The notes below the pieces were generated by a model. That model was not told the origin of the DNA. It searched no databases and was given only the letters and a program-made list of their open reading frames with translations. 64,000 bases of DNA from an uncultured Ruminococcus sp. (GTDB lineage: Bacteria > Bacillota > Clostridia > Oscillospirales > Ruminococcaceae): assembly GCA_910576995.1 (NCBI GenBank), contig CAJTLC010000011.1, positions 48,439 through 112,438 on the forward strand, written 5' to 3'. Below are positions 16,244 to 25,775 of this stretch, in pieces. How positions within the stretch are numbered: the first letter of the stretch is position 1; each line of letters starts with the position of its first letter. Made by a program: the position numbers and the translations under genes.

Positions 16244-17503
16244 TCATTCCCTGCGAATATTTCCTCCCAGAGAGACCACGGCTTCTTCAAATTTTTCATA
16301 TCCTCTGTCTATATGTGAAATTCCACCAAGATGAGTAACGCCGTCGGCAGCAAGCGCAGCGACAGCCATTGCCGCTCCGCCACGAAGATCGGTAGCTTCC
16401 ACGTCAGCGCCGTGAAGTTTCGGAACTCCGCGCACTACCGCTGCTTTTCCCATTACTTGTATATCCGCGCCCATTTTTATGAGCGCGTCCGTATGACGAT
16501 AACGGCAGTCAAAAATATTTTCCTCAAAAACGCTTGTACCGTCAGCGGTAACAAGCGCCGCCATAAGAATCGCCTGAGCGTCCGTGGGAAAGCCAGGATG
16601 CGGCATTGTACGTATCCTGTCTCTAACGGCTTTCAGACGCTGACCGCGGCGAAGATATATTTTATTGTCAGATGTGTATATACCGCAGCCCGTATGCTCA
16701 AGAACAGAGATAAACGGCTCCATTTCTGCGGTACACGTATTTTTAAGTATGATTTCTCCGCCTGCCGCGGCAGTCATCGCAAGATATGTTGCGCCTGCTA
16801 TCCTGTCGGGCATTATAGTGTATTCACATCCGTTAAGGCGCGTTACGCCGTTTATGATTATGCTGCTTTCGCCGTCACCCTTGATATTTGCTCCGCAGGC
16901 TCTTAAAAATCCGCACAGATCGCATATTTCAGGCTCGCGCGCCGCATTATGGATGATAGTTTCGCCCTCCGCTTTTACAGCGCACAGAATGATATTTTCC
17001 GTTGCGCCTACAGATGGGAATGAAAGCGAAATTCTCGCGCCCTTCGCTCTTTCGGACGGTATTCGGCAGCGAATTCTTCCTCCGCAGTCGAAAATTTCCG
17101 CCCCCATTCTCGAAAGCGCCGCAAGATGCATATCAATAGGACGCGGACCAAGTTCGCAGCCGCCCGGCACGCTTACTATACATTCGCCTATCCTGCCGAG
17201 AATAGCTCCCATAAACATGATCGACGACCGCATTTCGCGCATGAGATTTTCGGGAATTTCGCCTCTGTCAGCGCCCGAAGCGTCTATGACGGCGCAGTTT
17301 GAGGAAAAATGGCATTTGCAGCCAAGACAATTAAGAATTCTCGAAGCCGAATAAACGTCAGTCAGCGCAGGACAATTTTTAAGCACGCACTGCCCGTCGG
17401 TGAGCATCGCCGCCGCCATTATCGGCAGCGCGCTGTTTTTGCTTCCCTGAAGGAACATCTCGCCGCTGAGGCGATTCCCTCCGATAATTGTAAATTTCTG
17501 CAT
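16244..17503 (-). CDS. murA: UDP-N-acetylglucosamine 1-carboxyvinyltransferase
   Basis: 419 residues, the normal length. It transfers enolpyruvate from PEP to UDP-GlcNAc, the first committed step of peptidoglycan precursor synthesis. The start MQKFTIIGGNRLSGEMFLQG followed by SKNSALPIMAAAML gives the substrate-binding Lys (GSKN). The catalytic loop VPGGCELGPRPIDMH retains the Cys attacked by fosfomycin. MPHPGFPTDAQA is the late signature. It lies 59 bases after murG, at the end of the murE-to-murA run. Confidence 0.95.
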   Translation of the reverse strand: MQKFTIIGGNRLSGEMFLQGSKNSALPIMAAAMLTDGQCVLKNCPALTDVYSASRILNCLGCKCHFSSNCAVIDASGADRGEIPENLMREMRSSIMFMGAILGRIGECIVSVPGGCELGPRPIDMHLAALSRMGAEIFDCGGRIRCRIPSERAKGARISLSFPSVGATENIILCAVKAEGETIIHNAAREPEICDLCGFLRACGANIKGDGESSIIINGVTRLNGCEYTIMPDRIAGATYLAMTAAAGGEIILKNTCTAEMEPFISVLEHTGCGIYTSDNKIYLRRGQRLKAVRDRIRTMPHPGFPTDAQAILMAALVTADGTSVFEENIFDCRYRHTDALIKMGADIQVMGKAAVVRGVPKLHGADVEATDLRGGAAMAVAALAADGVTHLGGISHIDRGYEKFEEAVVSLGGNIRRE

Positions 17504-17562
17504 TTGATCACCTCACAGCTTTTGCTTTATACTATGCGATGATCCGAATTTTGGTTACGCGG

Positions 17563-18687
17563 TCATTTTTTTGTTAACTTTTCAACAACGGCAAGAATCC
17601 GTTCGTTTGTATCGTTCATGTGAAGCAGCGCCGCCGCTTCGGACATTTCGGTCACTTTTTCGGGCGAATTGTAAAGCTTTTCGATCTCGCCGATCAGCTT
17701 TTCGGGGGACGCGTCTTTCTGCTCGATAACCTTCGCCGCGCCTGCCCTGCCAAGAACCATGGCGTTGTGATACTGGTGATTTCCGGCAACGATGGGCGAC
17801 GGAATGAGTATAGACGCTTTTCCGGCGGCTTCAAGCTCCGCAAGAGTCGACGCGCCCGAACGGCATATCACAAGATCGGCAGCCGCAAGACATACGTCCA
17901 TATCGTTTATGTATTCGGTTATCCTCAATCTTTCGCTTTTCAGCGGTATTCCTGCCGCTTTCATAGCCTGCGGAAAGGTATCTTTTCCCATTCCGCCGTA
18001 ACCGTGTATATGATTTATCTTCAGCTTTTTGCTGAAATGCCATTTAACAGCCTCGGTCATCGTATCATTGATACAGCCTGCTCCGAGACTTCCGCCGAAA
18101 GAAAGAATGGTAAAATCATTGTTGAAGCCCAATCTCCGCCGCGCTTCCGCCTTTGAAATGTGATTGATGCCGCTGCGCACGGGAAGCCCCGTGACAGTAT
18201 ATTCAAACTTGCTTGAGTCCATAAAGTCAAGCGCTTCCTTCACGGTCAGCATTACGTGATCAACTTCTTTAGAAAGCAGCTTATTCGTAACGCCGGGATA
18301 AGCGTTCTGCTCATGGATAGCCGTGGGAATTCCCATTCGTGCCGCCTTTCGTATCACGGGACCGGCGGCATAACCGCCTGTTCCTATAGCGATATCGGGC
18401 TTGAAATTCGTGATTATTTCTTTGGCACGCTTTCCCGATGTTGCAAGATATGCCAGAGCTTTGGCGTTTCTGCCGATATTTTCTATCGAGATCCTGCGCT
18501 GAAATCCTGCAACTTTGATGGTTTCAATTTTATAGCCTGCCTGCGGAACAAGCTTTGCCTCCATGCCTTTGGGAGTGCCTGCAAAGAGAAATTCCGCGTC
18601 AGGATATTTTGCTCTGATAATATCTGCGATCGCCAGTCCGGGATTTATATGACCTCCAGTACCTCCGCATGAAATAAGAACCTTCAT
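17563..18687 (-). CDS. murG: Lipid II synthase MurG (GlcNAc transferase)
   Basis: 374 residues with the GT28 fold. N-terminal glycine-rich loop SCGGTGGHINPGLAIAD, second G-loop TGGYAAGPVIRKA, HEQNAYPGVTNKLL, and C-terminal donor site LSFGGSLGA and CRSGASTLAELEAAGKASIL. It adds GlcNAc to lipid I on the inner membrane face. It follows ftsW by 11 bases. Confidence 0.96.
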   Translation of the reverse strand: MKVLISCGGTGGHINPGLAIADIIRAKYPDAEFLFAGTPKGMEAKLVPQAGYKIETIKVAGFQRRISIENIGRNAKALAYLATSGKRAKEIITNFKPDIAIGTGGYAAGPVIRKAARMGIPTAIHEQNAYPGVTNKLLSKEVDHVMLTVKEALDFMDSSKFEYTVTGLPVRSGINHISKAEARRRLGFNNDFTILSFGGSLGAGCINDTMTEAVKWHFSKKLKINHIHGYGGMGKDTFPQAMKAAGIPLKSERLRITEYINDMDVCLAAADLVICRSGASTLAELEAAGKASILIPSPIVAGNHQYHNAMVLGRAGAAKVIEQKDASPEKLIGEIEKLYNSPEKVTEMSEAAALLHMNDTNERILAVVEKLTKK

Positions 18688-18698
18688 ATTTCATCTCC

Positions 18699-19970
18699 TT
18701 ACGAATTTATTTTATTATCGCTGTCATTCGGAGAAGCATTCGCTTTTTTCTCCTCAGGATAATATCGGTGTTTCGAGATATTGAGAAGAATTCCCATCTC
18801 AACAAGCTGCATTATAAGCGCCGTTCCACCGTAACTGAAAAACGGCAGGCTGATACCGGTATTGGGGATAAGATTGCTGACAACGGCAAGATTGAAAACA
18901 GTCTGTATGCCGATCTGAGTTGTGATACCTACCGCCAAAAGCATCCCGAAGCGGTCTTTACAGCGCACAGCAACGGAATATCCCTCAACAACGAGAAGGA
19001 AGAATACTATAATAATGGCAAGCGCGCCGATAAATCCTATCTCTTCGCAAACTATCGGGAAAACAAAGTCGTTCTTCGATTCCGGAAGATAAAGATATTT
19101 CTGCCGGGAATTTCCGAGACCAAGTCCGAATAATCCTCCCGAACCTATTGCGATAAGCGAATTTGCAGTCTGCCATGTATCGTTAAGAACATCAGCGAAA
19201 GGATCCTGCCACGATTTGAGACGAACCTGAACGTAACTTCCCGGCACGTTCGCCTGCCATATAATATACGAAACGATCGCAACAACGGCTGACACGCCCA
19301 GTAAACACAGTTGTTTCAGATTTGCACCGCCGCAGAGAATAAGCGCGATAGCTATTGTACAAAGAAGAACGATAGCCGAAATATGTTTTTCAAGAAGTAT
19401 CAACACCACATATACCAGCAAAAGTCCAGCATATTTAATGATACCCGTCTTGAAATCATTCATTTTCTTGCCGTCGCGCTCCATACTGTATGCAAAAAAA
19501 ACGATCAGCGCAAGCTTCGCGACCTCTGACGGCTGAAGGTCGATTCCTCCGATAGTCAGCCAGCGTTTCGCGCCCATGTCGCCGCCTTCGGTATTACCGA
19601 TAAGCAGAACGGCAACGAGCAGTACCGCTACAGAAATGTAGAAAACTCCAGAAATATTGATTTTTTTCAAAAACGGCAGTTCCATTTTTTTAAAGTTATG
19701 ATAATCGAAATTCATGAAAAAGATCATGGCGATAAATCCGATGATAGCGTTTTTAGCCTGATTCTTTGCATAATACAAACCGTCGCCCCATTCGCTGTAC
19801 GCCCACGCGTAGCTTGCGGAAGCCATCATGACGATTCCCACTACGAGAAGTATCATGATATAGGCAAAAAGCGAAAGACTCATATCGCTGTTTCTGCCGC
19901 CTCCGAATAATGCGGGAAACACTCCCTGCGAGGTTCTTCTTTTCTTTTTGGTTTTTTCAGCAGAAGCCAT
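18699..19970 (-). CDS. ftsW: SEDS glycosyltransferase FtsW (SpoVE-like)
   Basis: 423 residues from ATG 19970 (AGGAGG four bases upstream). Multiple transmembrane helices after a basic start (KTKKKRRTSQ). SEDS signatures include DLQPSEVAKLALIVFFAYSM and the final block PNTGISLPFFSYGGTALIMQ. It polymerises lipid II with its partner PBP at the septum. The partner is likely the PASTA-PBP encoded upstream. Placement directly after mraY, with no murD between, is unusual. Confidence 0.94.
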   Translation of the reverse strand: MASAEKTKKKRRTSQGVFPALFGGGRNSDMSLSLFAYIMILLVVGIVMMASASYAWAYSEWGDGLYYAKNQAKNAIIGFIAMIFFMNFDYHNFKKMELPFLKKINISGVFYISVAVLLVAVLLIGNTEGGDMGAKRWLTIGGIDLQPSEVAKLALIVFFAYSMERDGKKMNDFKTGIIKYAGLLLVYVVLILLEKHISAIVLLCTIAIALILCGGANLKQLCLLGVSAVVAIVSYIIWQANVPGSYVQVRLKSWQDPFADVLNDTWQTANSLIAIGSGGLFGLGLGNSRQKYLYLPESKNDFVFPIVCEEIGFIGALAIIIVFFLLVVEGYSVAVRCKDRFGMLLAVGITTQIGIQTVFNLAVVSNLIPNTGISLPFFSYGGTALIMQLVEMGILLNISKHRYYPEEKKANASPNDSDNKINS

Positions 19971-20002
19971 TTTTCCTCCTGTTCCTTTTCGAAAAAATTC
20001 AA

Positions 20003-21040
20003 TCAAAATGCCAGCAATGTTACAATTCCCAGTACGCCGAAAATTATTCCTGCCAGCGAGAATGAAATAACTATCTTGTATTCGCTCCAGTTACTCATTT
20101 CAAAATGGTGATGTATAGGCGTCATCTTGAAAATCCGCTTTCCTTCGCCTGTTTTCTTTTTGGTATATTTAAAGTAGCTTACCTGAATAACAACGGAAAG
20201 CGCTTCGATAATGTAAACAAGAGATACAAGAAGCATGAGCAGATGATTGTGAAGTATCAGTCCAACGCCCGTCACGGCAGCCCCGAGGAACATCGAACCC
20301 GTATCGCCCATGAAGCACTTAGCCGGATTGAGATTCCAGAGTAAAAATCCCAGACAGCCGCCGGCAAGAGCCATAGTAAAGCACGAAAGTTCCGTTTGTT
20401 TAAGTATTGCGCAGCAGACCGTGAATATCAGCATTGCGGCAAAAGTTACCGAACCGCACAATCCGTCAACGCCGTCCGTAAGATTTACCGCGTTGGTAAG
20501 ATAAATTATTACGGGGATCATTAAGATGTAATAAAATATTCCAAGCTGCGGAGTTTCCCAGAATCCGAAGTTTATCGAGGTCGAACCGTCTCCGAATTTA
20601 TACAACAGGAGAAGAAATCCCAGTGAAAAGATCGTTTGCAGAATTATTTTCTGAACAGCCGAAAGCCCATCGTTATTTTTGCGCGCGACCTTAGTATAGT
20701 CGTCGATAAATCCAATAAGCCCGAAAAGCAGCGAGAATATCAGCACTCCGAGCAGTCTGTAAAACGCATGATGCGTAGCGGCGGCGGTAACGTCAAGCCC
20801 CGAATTTATGCGGTATGTCCAATATCCCCCCATACACGCAATTACGGTAGAAATTATGAACATAAATCCGCCCATAGTCGGCGTACCCTGCTTTTTGGCG
20901 TGCCATTGAGGGCCGTCCTCAGTTTTGATGGGCTGACCGAATTTTATTTTATGAAGAAACGGTACGAGCCATTTTCCCGAAACAGCCGCTATCCCGAACG
21001 AGATCAGCGCCGTAAGCAAATTAATGATCCAAAACGACAT
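20003..21040 (-). CDS. mraY: Phospho-MurNAc-pentapeptide transferase MraY
   Basis: 345 residues, polytopic. Signatures: GTPTMGGFMFI, GLIGFIDDYTKV (metal-binding Asp pair), NLTDGVDGLCG, and a C-terminal TPIHHHFE. It attaches phospho-MurNAc-pentapeptide to undecaprenyl phosphate to form lipid I. It starts 42 bases after murE; the AAAGGAG site is about 12 bases upstream of the ATG, rather far. Confidence 0.96.
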   Translation of the reverse strand: MSFWIINLLTALISFGIAAVSGKWLVPFLHKIKFGQPIKTEDGPQWHAKKQGTPTMGGFMFIISTVIACMGGYWTYRINSGLDVTAAATHHAFYRLLGVLIFSLLFGLIGFIDDYTKVARKNNDGLSAVQKIILQTIFSLGFLLLLYKFGDGSTSINFGFWETPQLGIFYYILMIPVIIYLTNAVNLTDGVDGLCGSVTFAAMLIFTVCCAILKQTELSCFTMALAGGCLGFLLWNLNPAKCFMGDTGSMFLGAAVTGVGLILHNHLLMLLVSLVYIIEALSVVIQVSYFKYTKKKTGEGKRIFKMTPIHHHFEMSNWSEYKIVISFSLAGIIFGVLGIVTLLAF

Positions 21041-21082
21041 CTGTTAATACAACTCCTTTTGGCGCAGTGCGCCGCGATTGAA

Positions 21083-22516
21083 TTACAGAAGCTTTAACCC
21101 CTCTGCAACTATCTCTCTTTCATCAAAGTGAATATGCTTCATGCCAGCAAGAATCTGATAATCCTCGTGACCCTTGCCTGCCAATACAATTATATCACCT
21201 TTTTCCGCAATTTTCAAGGCGTGAAATATAGCTTCCTTTCTGTCCGTCACAATGTCGCGCGGTATATTGGAATTTTCCAGACCTGCAAGAATATCCGCAA
21301 TTATAGCTTCCGGCTCTTCGTTACGCGGATTATCGGAAGTTACAACAAGTCTGTCCGCATATTTTGCGGCGGCGGCAGCCATTTTCGGACGCTTCGCCGC
21401 GTCTCTGTTTCCTCCGCAGCCGAAAAGACAAATCAGCCTTCCCTCGGTATATTCCTTAACGCTTCTAAGAATATTCTCGATAGCGTCGGGAGTATGAGCA
21501 TAATCGCATATCACCGTAAAATCGCGTCCCGTGGGGATTATCTCGCATCTGCCTTTAACTCCGTTGTAATCAGCGATAGCCGAGATAACTTTATCCGCGG
21601 ATATGCCCTCGCGCAGACAAACTTCCGCAGCGGCAGTCAGGTTGGATACGTTGAACATTCCCGGTATAGGCGATCTTACGCATATTTTCTCATCAATATG
21701 ATTAAGATCGAAACTGCTGCCCGAAGAACTAATAGCAATATTATCGGCGAACACATCGGCTTTTTCCTTAACAGAAAAAGAGGTTTTTCCGCATTCGACT
21801 TCACTGAAAAGCCGCTTTCCATATTCGTCGTCGACATTTATCAGCGCATGATCGCACACATCGAACAGCATTTTCTTAGCTTGATAATAATCTTCCATAT
21901 CCTTGTGATAATCAAGATGATCCTGCGTAAGATTTGTAAATACAGCTGTTTTGAACCGTGCAGGCCCTATCCTATGCTGAACGAGCGCGAACGAACTTAC
22001 CTCCATGACCACATATTCGCAGCCGCTTTCAGCCATTTGTGCAAGAACGCTCATGAATTCAAACGTAAGCGGAGTCGTATTTTCAGTATGGAATATCTCG
22101 TCGCCGATCTCGTTCTGAATAGTTCCTATCAGTCCCGTTTTATGACCGTCAGCCATAAGAATATGCTTTATAATGCTGGTGGTTGTAGTTTTTCCGTTAG
22201 TACCCGTAACGCCGATAAGAGTCATTTTTCTTTCGGGATGACCGAACCACGCGGCGCATAATTCACCGTAGAGTTTTCGCGAATTATCAGTAAGTATCTG
22301 CTTATCGCCCAATCCGAGATCGCGCTCGCAAACTACGGCTGCCGCGCCTTTTTCAAGCATTTGCGCCGCGGCGTCATGACCGTCGAAACTGCCGCCCTTT
22401 ACGCATACGAACAGGCTTCCCTCCGTCACTTTTCTGGTATCGTCGGTAATTGAAAGAATTTCCGTATCGCCGACAGCGGTGACGGCTTTATTTTCAAGAA
22501 GATCAATAAGTTTCAT
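21083..22516 (-). CDS. murE: UDP-MurNAc-tripeptide synthetase (meso-DAP adding)
   Basis: 477 residues. ATP-binding motif GVTGTNGKTTTTSIIK, TNLTQDHLDYHKDMEDYYQA, and the substrate-specificity motif DNPRNEEP near residue 405. DNPR is the signature of meso-diaminopimelate ligases, so the wall is probably DAP type. It lies 23 bases after the PASTA-PBP gene. No murF follows, which is where it usually lies. Confidence 0.95.
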   Translation of the reverse strand: MKLIDLLENKAVTAVGDTEILSITDDTRKVTEGSLFVCVKGGSFDGHDAAAQMLEKGAAAVVCERDLGLGDKQILTDNSRKLYGELCAAWFGHPERKMTLIGVTGTNGKTTTTSIIKHILMADGHKTGLIGTIQNEIGDEIFHTENTTPLTFEFMSVLAQMAESGCEYVVMEVSSFALVQHRIGPARFKTAVFTNLTQDHLDYHKDMEDYYQAKKMLFDVCDHALINVDDEYGKRLFSEVECGKTSFSVKEKADVFADNIAISSSGSSFDLNHIDEKICVRSPIPGMFNVSNLTAAAEVCLREGISADKVISAIADYNGVKGRCEIIPTGRDFTVICDYAHTPDAIENILRSVKEYTEGRLICLFGCGGNRDAAKRPKMAAAAAKYADRLVVTSDNPRNEEPEAIIADILAGLENSNIPRDIVTDRKEAIFHALKIAEKGDIIVLAGKGHEDYQILAGMKHIHFDEREIVAEGLKLL

Positions 22517-22539
22517 AATTTCTCCTTTCAGCCGGCGTA

Positions 22540-24957
22540 TTAGTCGCCCGCGTCGTTGACCTGGAATTCCACTTCTATGGTAGTGCCTACGGGAACTTTA
22601 GCTCCCGGTTCAGGATTCTGCTTGTTGACAGTTGCGCCTTCGCGATGTATAGACGCTCCGATAGCAACATAATTTAATTTTTTCCAGACGATCGATTCGT
22701 TTGCAACGCTTGGCGTAAGTCCTGTAAGATCGGGAACTTCCGTATAATCGACTGTATGACTTTCTTCGGTATAAAGGTAGACCGTTCCGTCCTTCGAGAT
22801 AGTTGAACCCGTTACGGGAGACTGCTTAACAACAGACGTGCCTTCGCCAATTATCTCATAATTTGCGCCATAACCGTCAAGAGTGCTTTTCGCAGCTTCG
22901 AGATCACCCTCAAGCAGCGGAACTTTTATATCAAGTTCGCTAAGCTCTTCGTCCGTATATTCGGGACTCATTCCGAGATACGGAAGAACGTCCGTAAGAA
23001 TATCTCTCGCCGTAGGAACTGCGACCTTGCTTCCGTAGTATCTGTCGCCGTTGGTAGCTCTGTCGGGCATATCCGCGATAACAAGAAGTATTACTTCAGG
23101 ATCGTCGGCAGGTGCGAAACAGCAGTACGACGCGCAGTTTTCCTCCTGATCGTTTTTAAGCTTGATTCCCTTTGATGTAAGCGATTCGCGAATTCTTTCC
23201 GAAATTCTTTCGGAAGTACCTGACTTACCGCCTATGGAATAGCCCTTAATGGTAACGTTTCCTCCGTTGCTGTCAGTCGTTACATGATAAAGAGCGTTGC
23301 GCATTATAGCCGAAGTTTCCTCGGAAACTACCTGACGGCGAACCGTCCTTTCATTTTTGAGAACTATATTTCCGTCCTCGTCAACGACCTTGTCGACTAC
23401 ATAAGGCTGGAGAAGATAACCTCCGTTTACAGCGGCGCAGTAAGCCGTTATCATTTCAAGAGGAGTTATTGTCTCGTTTTGTCCGATAGACGACATAGCA
23501 AGGTCGACGGTCGACATTTTATCGGCTGTCTGATTTATACCTGACGATTCGGCAGGAAGATCTATACCGGTACGTTCTCTCAATCCGAAAGCGTCGAAAT
23601 AGTAACAGAACTTATCAACGTCTACGCGCATTCCGATCTCCATAAACGCAGGGTTGCAGGAGTGAGTCAAAGCCTCCTGATAAGTCTGCGCGCCGTGACC
23701 TGCCGTATTATGGCAATTTACCGGAGTCGGATGTCCCTCAAGCTTGAGAGAACCCGAACAGTAAAAGCTGTCTCTGTCGATATCAATAAGATTTTCTTCA
23801 AAAGCCGCGGCGCTGGTGATCACCTTGAAAACGGAACCGGGTTCGTACAATTCGCTTACGCACTTGTTGCGCCATTGTGTTTCGCGGGCAAATCCCTGAA
23901 GTTTCGTAAATTCATCGCCGCTGAGCGTTTTCAGCTGAGCCTCAATATTAGGTTCGGCAATTTCATAGGGATTATTCAGATCGTAACTCGGATATTGCGC
24001 CATTCCGTAGACCGCGCCTGTTTTTGCATTCATAAGAATTGCGCAGCAGCGATTTTTCACGTTAAATTCGTTGTTCATCTCCTCGAGATGTTTTTCGAGA
24101 TAATACTGGATATTCATATCGAGGGTAAGATAAACATCGTTGCCGTTTTGCGGAGCGTATGTTTTGGAATATCTGTAGGGCAGCTCATTACCATGAGAGT
24201 CCTTGGCGGAGATCGTTCTGCCGTCGACTCCCGCAAGATAGTCGTCGTATTTCGCTTCAATACCGTACAGACCGTATCCGTCGGCAGCCGTAAATCCGAT
24301 AACGGAAGCGGCAAGCTCGTTCTGCGGATAGTATCTCTTAGTATCTTCCTCAACGTTAAGGCTTATAAGATCATACTGATTGAAAAACGCGAGAACCTCG
24401 TCGGCGACTGGCTTTTCAACCTTTTCCTGAAGAATGCTGTACTGATTGTCGGCTTCCATTGCCTGTGTAACTTTTTCGGGCGTGATTCCAAGCTTACTTG
24501 AAAGAAAAGCCACGGCTTCTTCGCGGAATGCGGCAGCCGATACGGGCAGCGGATCTTCGACAACGGTCTCGACTTCCGCGCCGTTCTCGTCTGTCGTTAT
24601 CTGTATCTCCGGCTTATATGTACCGTTTTTGATTTCCTCGGCGCGCTTATCGATGCGTTCCTGAAGCGTTTCCAGATCGTCTCGGAAACTTGACGGGTCA
24701 AGGAATACTTTATACACGGACGCGCTCTTTGCAAGCGCAGTTCCCTGTGAATCGTAGATCGAACCGCGATGCGCCGAAATTGTTATCGAGCCGAAATGCT
24801 GATCGTTCGCCATTGCCTGATATTTATCGTTATTTAATACCGATATTCGAAAAAAATTTCCTGCCACAAAAGCGAAGAGTATGAAAAAAGCAATAGTCAT
24901 AAGAATTTTTGTGCGGAATTTCATATCTCTTGAGGGCAGATTATTGTTATTTGCCAT
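22540..24957 (-). CDS. Class B penicillin-binding protein with PASTA domains (SpoVD/PBP2B-like)
   Basis: 805 residues. One N-terminal transmembrane helix (about 14-32), dimerisation domain, transpeptidase domain with SVFK (in YEPGSVFKVIT), SCN (in THSCNPAFME) and KSGT (in GGKSGTSERI) motifs, and two C-terminal PASTA repeats (about 665-730 and 735-805). It is the division transpeptidase that pairs with FtsW. PASTA repeats place it with SpoVD or PBP2B/PBP2x-type proteins; which of these cannot be settled here. A 320-base structured gap separates it from ftsL. Confidence 0.92.
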   Translation of the reverse strand: MANNNNLPSRDMKFRTKILMTIAFFILFAFVAGNFFRISVLNNDKYQAMANDQHFGSITISAHRGSIYDSQGTALAKSASVYKVFLDPSSFRDDLETLQERIDKRAEEIKNGTYKPEIQITTDENGAEVETVVEDPLPVSAAAFREEAVAFLSSKLGITPEKVTQAMEADNQYSILQEKVEKPVADEVLAFFNQYDLISLNVEEDTKRYYPQNELAASVIGFTAADGYGLYGIEAKYDDYLAGVDGRTISAKDSHGNELPYRYSKTYAPQNGNDVYLTLDMNIQYYLEKHLEEMNNEFNVKNRCCAILMNAKTGAVYGMAQYPSYDLNNPYEIAEPNIEAQLKTLSGDEFTKLQGFARETQWRNKCVSELYEPGSVFKVITSAAAFEENLIDIDRDSFYCSGSLKLEGHPTPVNCHNTAGHGAQTYQEALTHSCNPAFMEIGMRVDVDKFCYYFDAFGLRERTGIDLPAESSGINQTADKMSTVDLAMSSIGQNETITPLEMITAYCAAVNGGYLLQPYVVDKVVDEDGNIVLKNERTVRRQVVSEETSAIMRNALYHVTTDSNGGNVTIKGYSIGGKSGTSERISERIRESLTSKGIKLKNDQEENCASYCCFAPADDPEVILLVIADMPDRATNGDRYYGSKVAVPTARDILTDVLPYLGMSPEYTDEELSELDIKVPLLEGDLEAAKSTLDGYGANYEIIGEGTSVVKQSPVTGSTISKDGTVYLYTEESHTVDYTEVPDLTGLTPSVANESIVWKKLNYVAIGASIHREGATVNKQNPEPGAKVPVGTTIEVEFQVNDAGD

Positions 24958-25277
24958 AAAAGTATCCTTTCTGCGTGGAGACGTATCTGTTTTTCTTCTA
25001 AATCATGTATAAAATAGAATAAGGCAGGGTAAACGCCCCGCCTTTGAACATCTTCTCTTCTTTTGCGATGTCCTTCTATAAAGATACGACGAAGAAATTT
25101 ATACGCTTGTCAAGCGTGAGATCAACCTCCGCAATCGTAAATATGCGAAGGCTGATCTCGATTCCGATCACTCGCTGTATCTCCGTGTGTTCTACTATAA
25201 CTACGGCGATTATATATATTTTTTGCCGTTAGCATTTTATTGTTCAAGGCAGTCCGTTTATTATATTTATATTGGTA
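24958..25277. other. Non-coding gap with hairpins between ftsL and the PASTA-PBP gene
   Basis: 320 bases without a credible ORF. Three inverted repeats are visible: AAGGCAGGG...CCCCGCCTT near 25022-25045, ACGCTTGTCAAGCGT at 25103-25117, and a long one at 25118-25159 (GAGATCAACCTCCGCA pairing with TGCGAAGGCTGATCTC). On the minus strand the last two would lie mid-transcript. The region may be a leader, an attenuator or an old element; no family is recognised. Confidence 0.5.
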
Positions 25278-25775
25278 CTACCCTCTGAAATATTCCACGC
25301 AACTGTCAAAAAATTTCTTTATCTTCGCGGCAAAGCCGCCGTCCTGCTGTGGAATTTTCACTACGTCATCGGTCTGTATCTCGATATACTTGATCTGTGA
25401 AGAATCTATCTTCTTCATTCCAAGTACATTCTCGGCATAATCCTCTACGTTTTTCGCAGACAGCCTGCTGTCAAGCTCCGATTGCAGACGGACGTTTTCG
25501 GCTTGGGCAAGATCAAGTTCTTCATTAAGAGCCGATGCCTTGTTGTACATTGTATTACGCCTGTCCAGACTGTATATTACGGTGCCGAGCATAGCGGCTG
25601 CAAGAGCAGATACCAAAATAATAGAAAACACAGACCCACTCTTTGTTTCTGTAGTCCTCATATTGATATGCGGCTTTTTCTCAGGCTGCTGCAAATCACG
25701 GGATTCTGATGTTCCGGAAGTATCGGCTCTGCTTTCGTCTCTTTCGTAGTAGCGTACAGAGTCTCTTTCAGCCAT
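25278..25775 (-). CDS. FtsL-like division protein
   Basis: 165 residues from ATG 25775. A polar cytoplasmic start, one transmembrane helix (about 46-68, SVFSIILVSALAAAMLGTVI), and a periplasmic leucine-zipper coiled coil (KASALNEELDLAQAENVRLQ) ending in NVEDYAENVLGMKKI, the typical FtsL/septum-initiator closing motif. It overlaps the end of rsmH by 8 bases, the usual FtsL position in dcw clusters. AAAGGAG lies about 11 bases upstream of this ATG. FtsL acts with FtsB and FtsQ to activate septal synthesis. Confidence 0.82.
   Translation of the reverse strand: MAERDSVRYYERDESRADTSGTSESRDLQQPEKKPHINMRTTETKSGSVFSIILVSALAAAMLGTVIYSLDRRNTMYNKASALNEELDLAQAENVRLQSELDSRLSAKNVEDYAENVLGMKKIDSSQIKYIEIQTDDVVKIPQQDGGFAAKIKKFFDSCVEYFRG

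Noticed and set aside
21128..22261. Plus-strand ORF of 377 residues opposite murE
   Set aside because: Lies wholly antisense to a complete murE; composition and lack of motifs mark it as a shadow.
25118..25159. Considered as a riboswitch or T-box leader
   Set aside because: None of the conserved T-box or known riboswitch sequences are seen; only simple inverted repeats.
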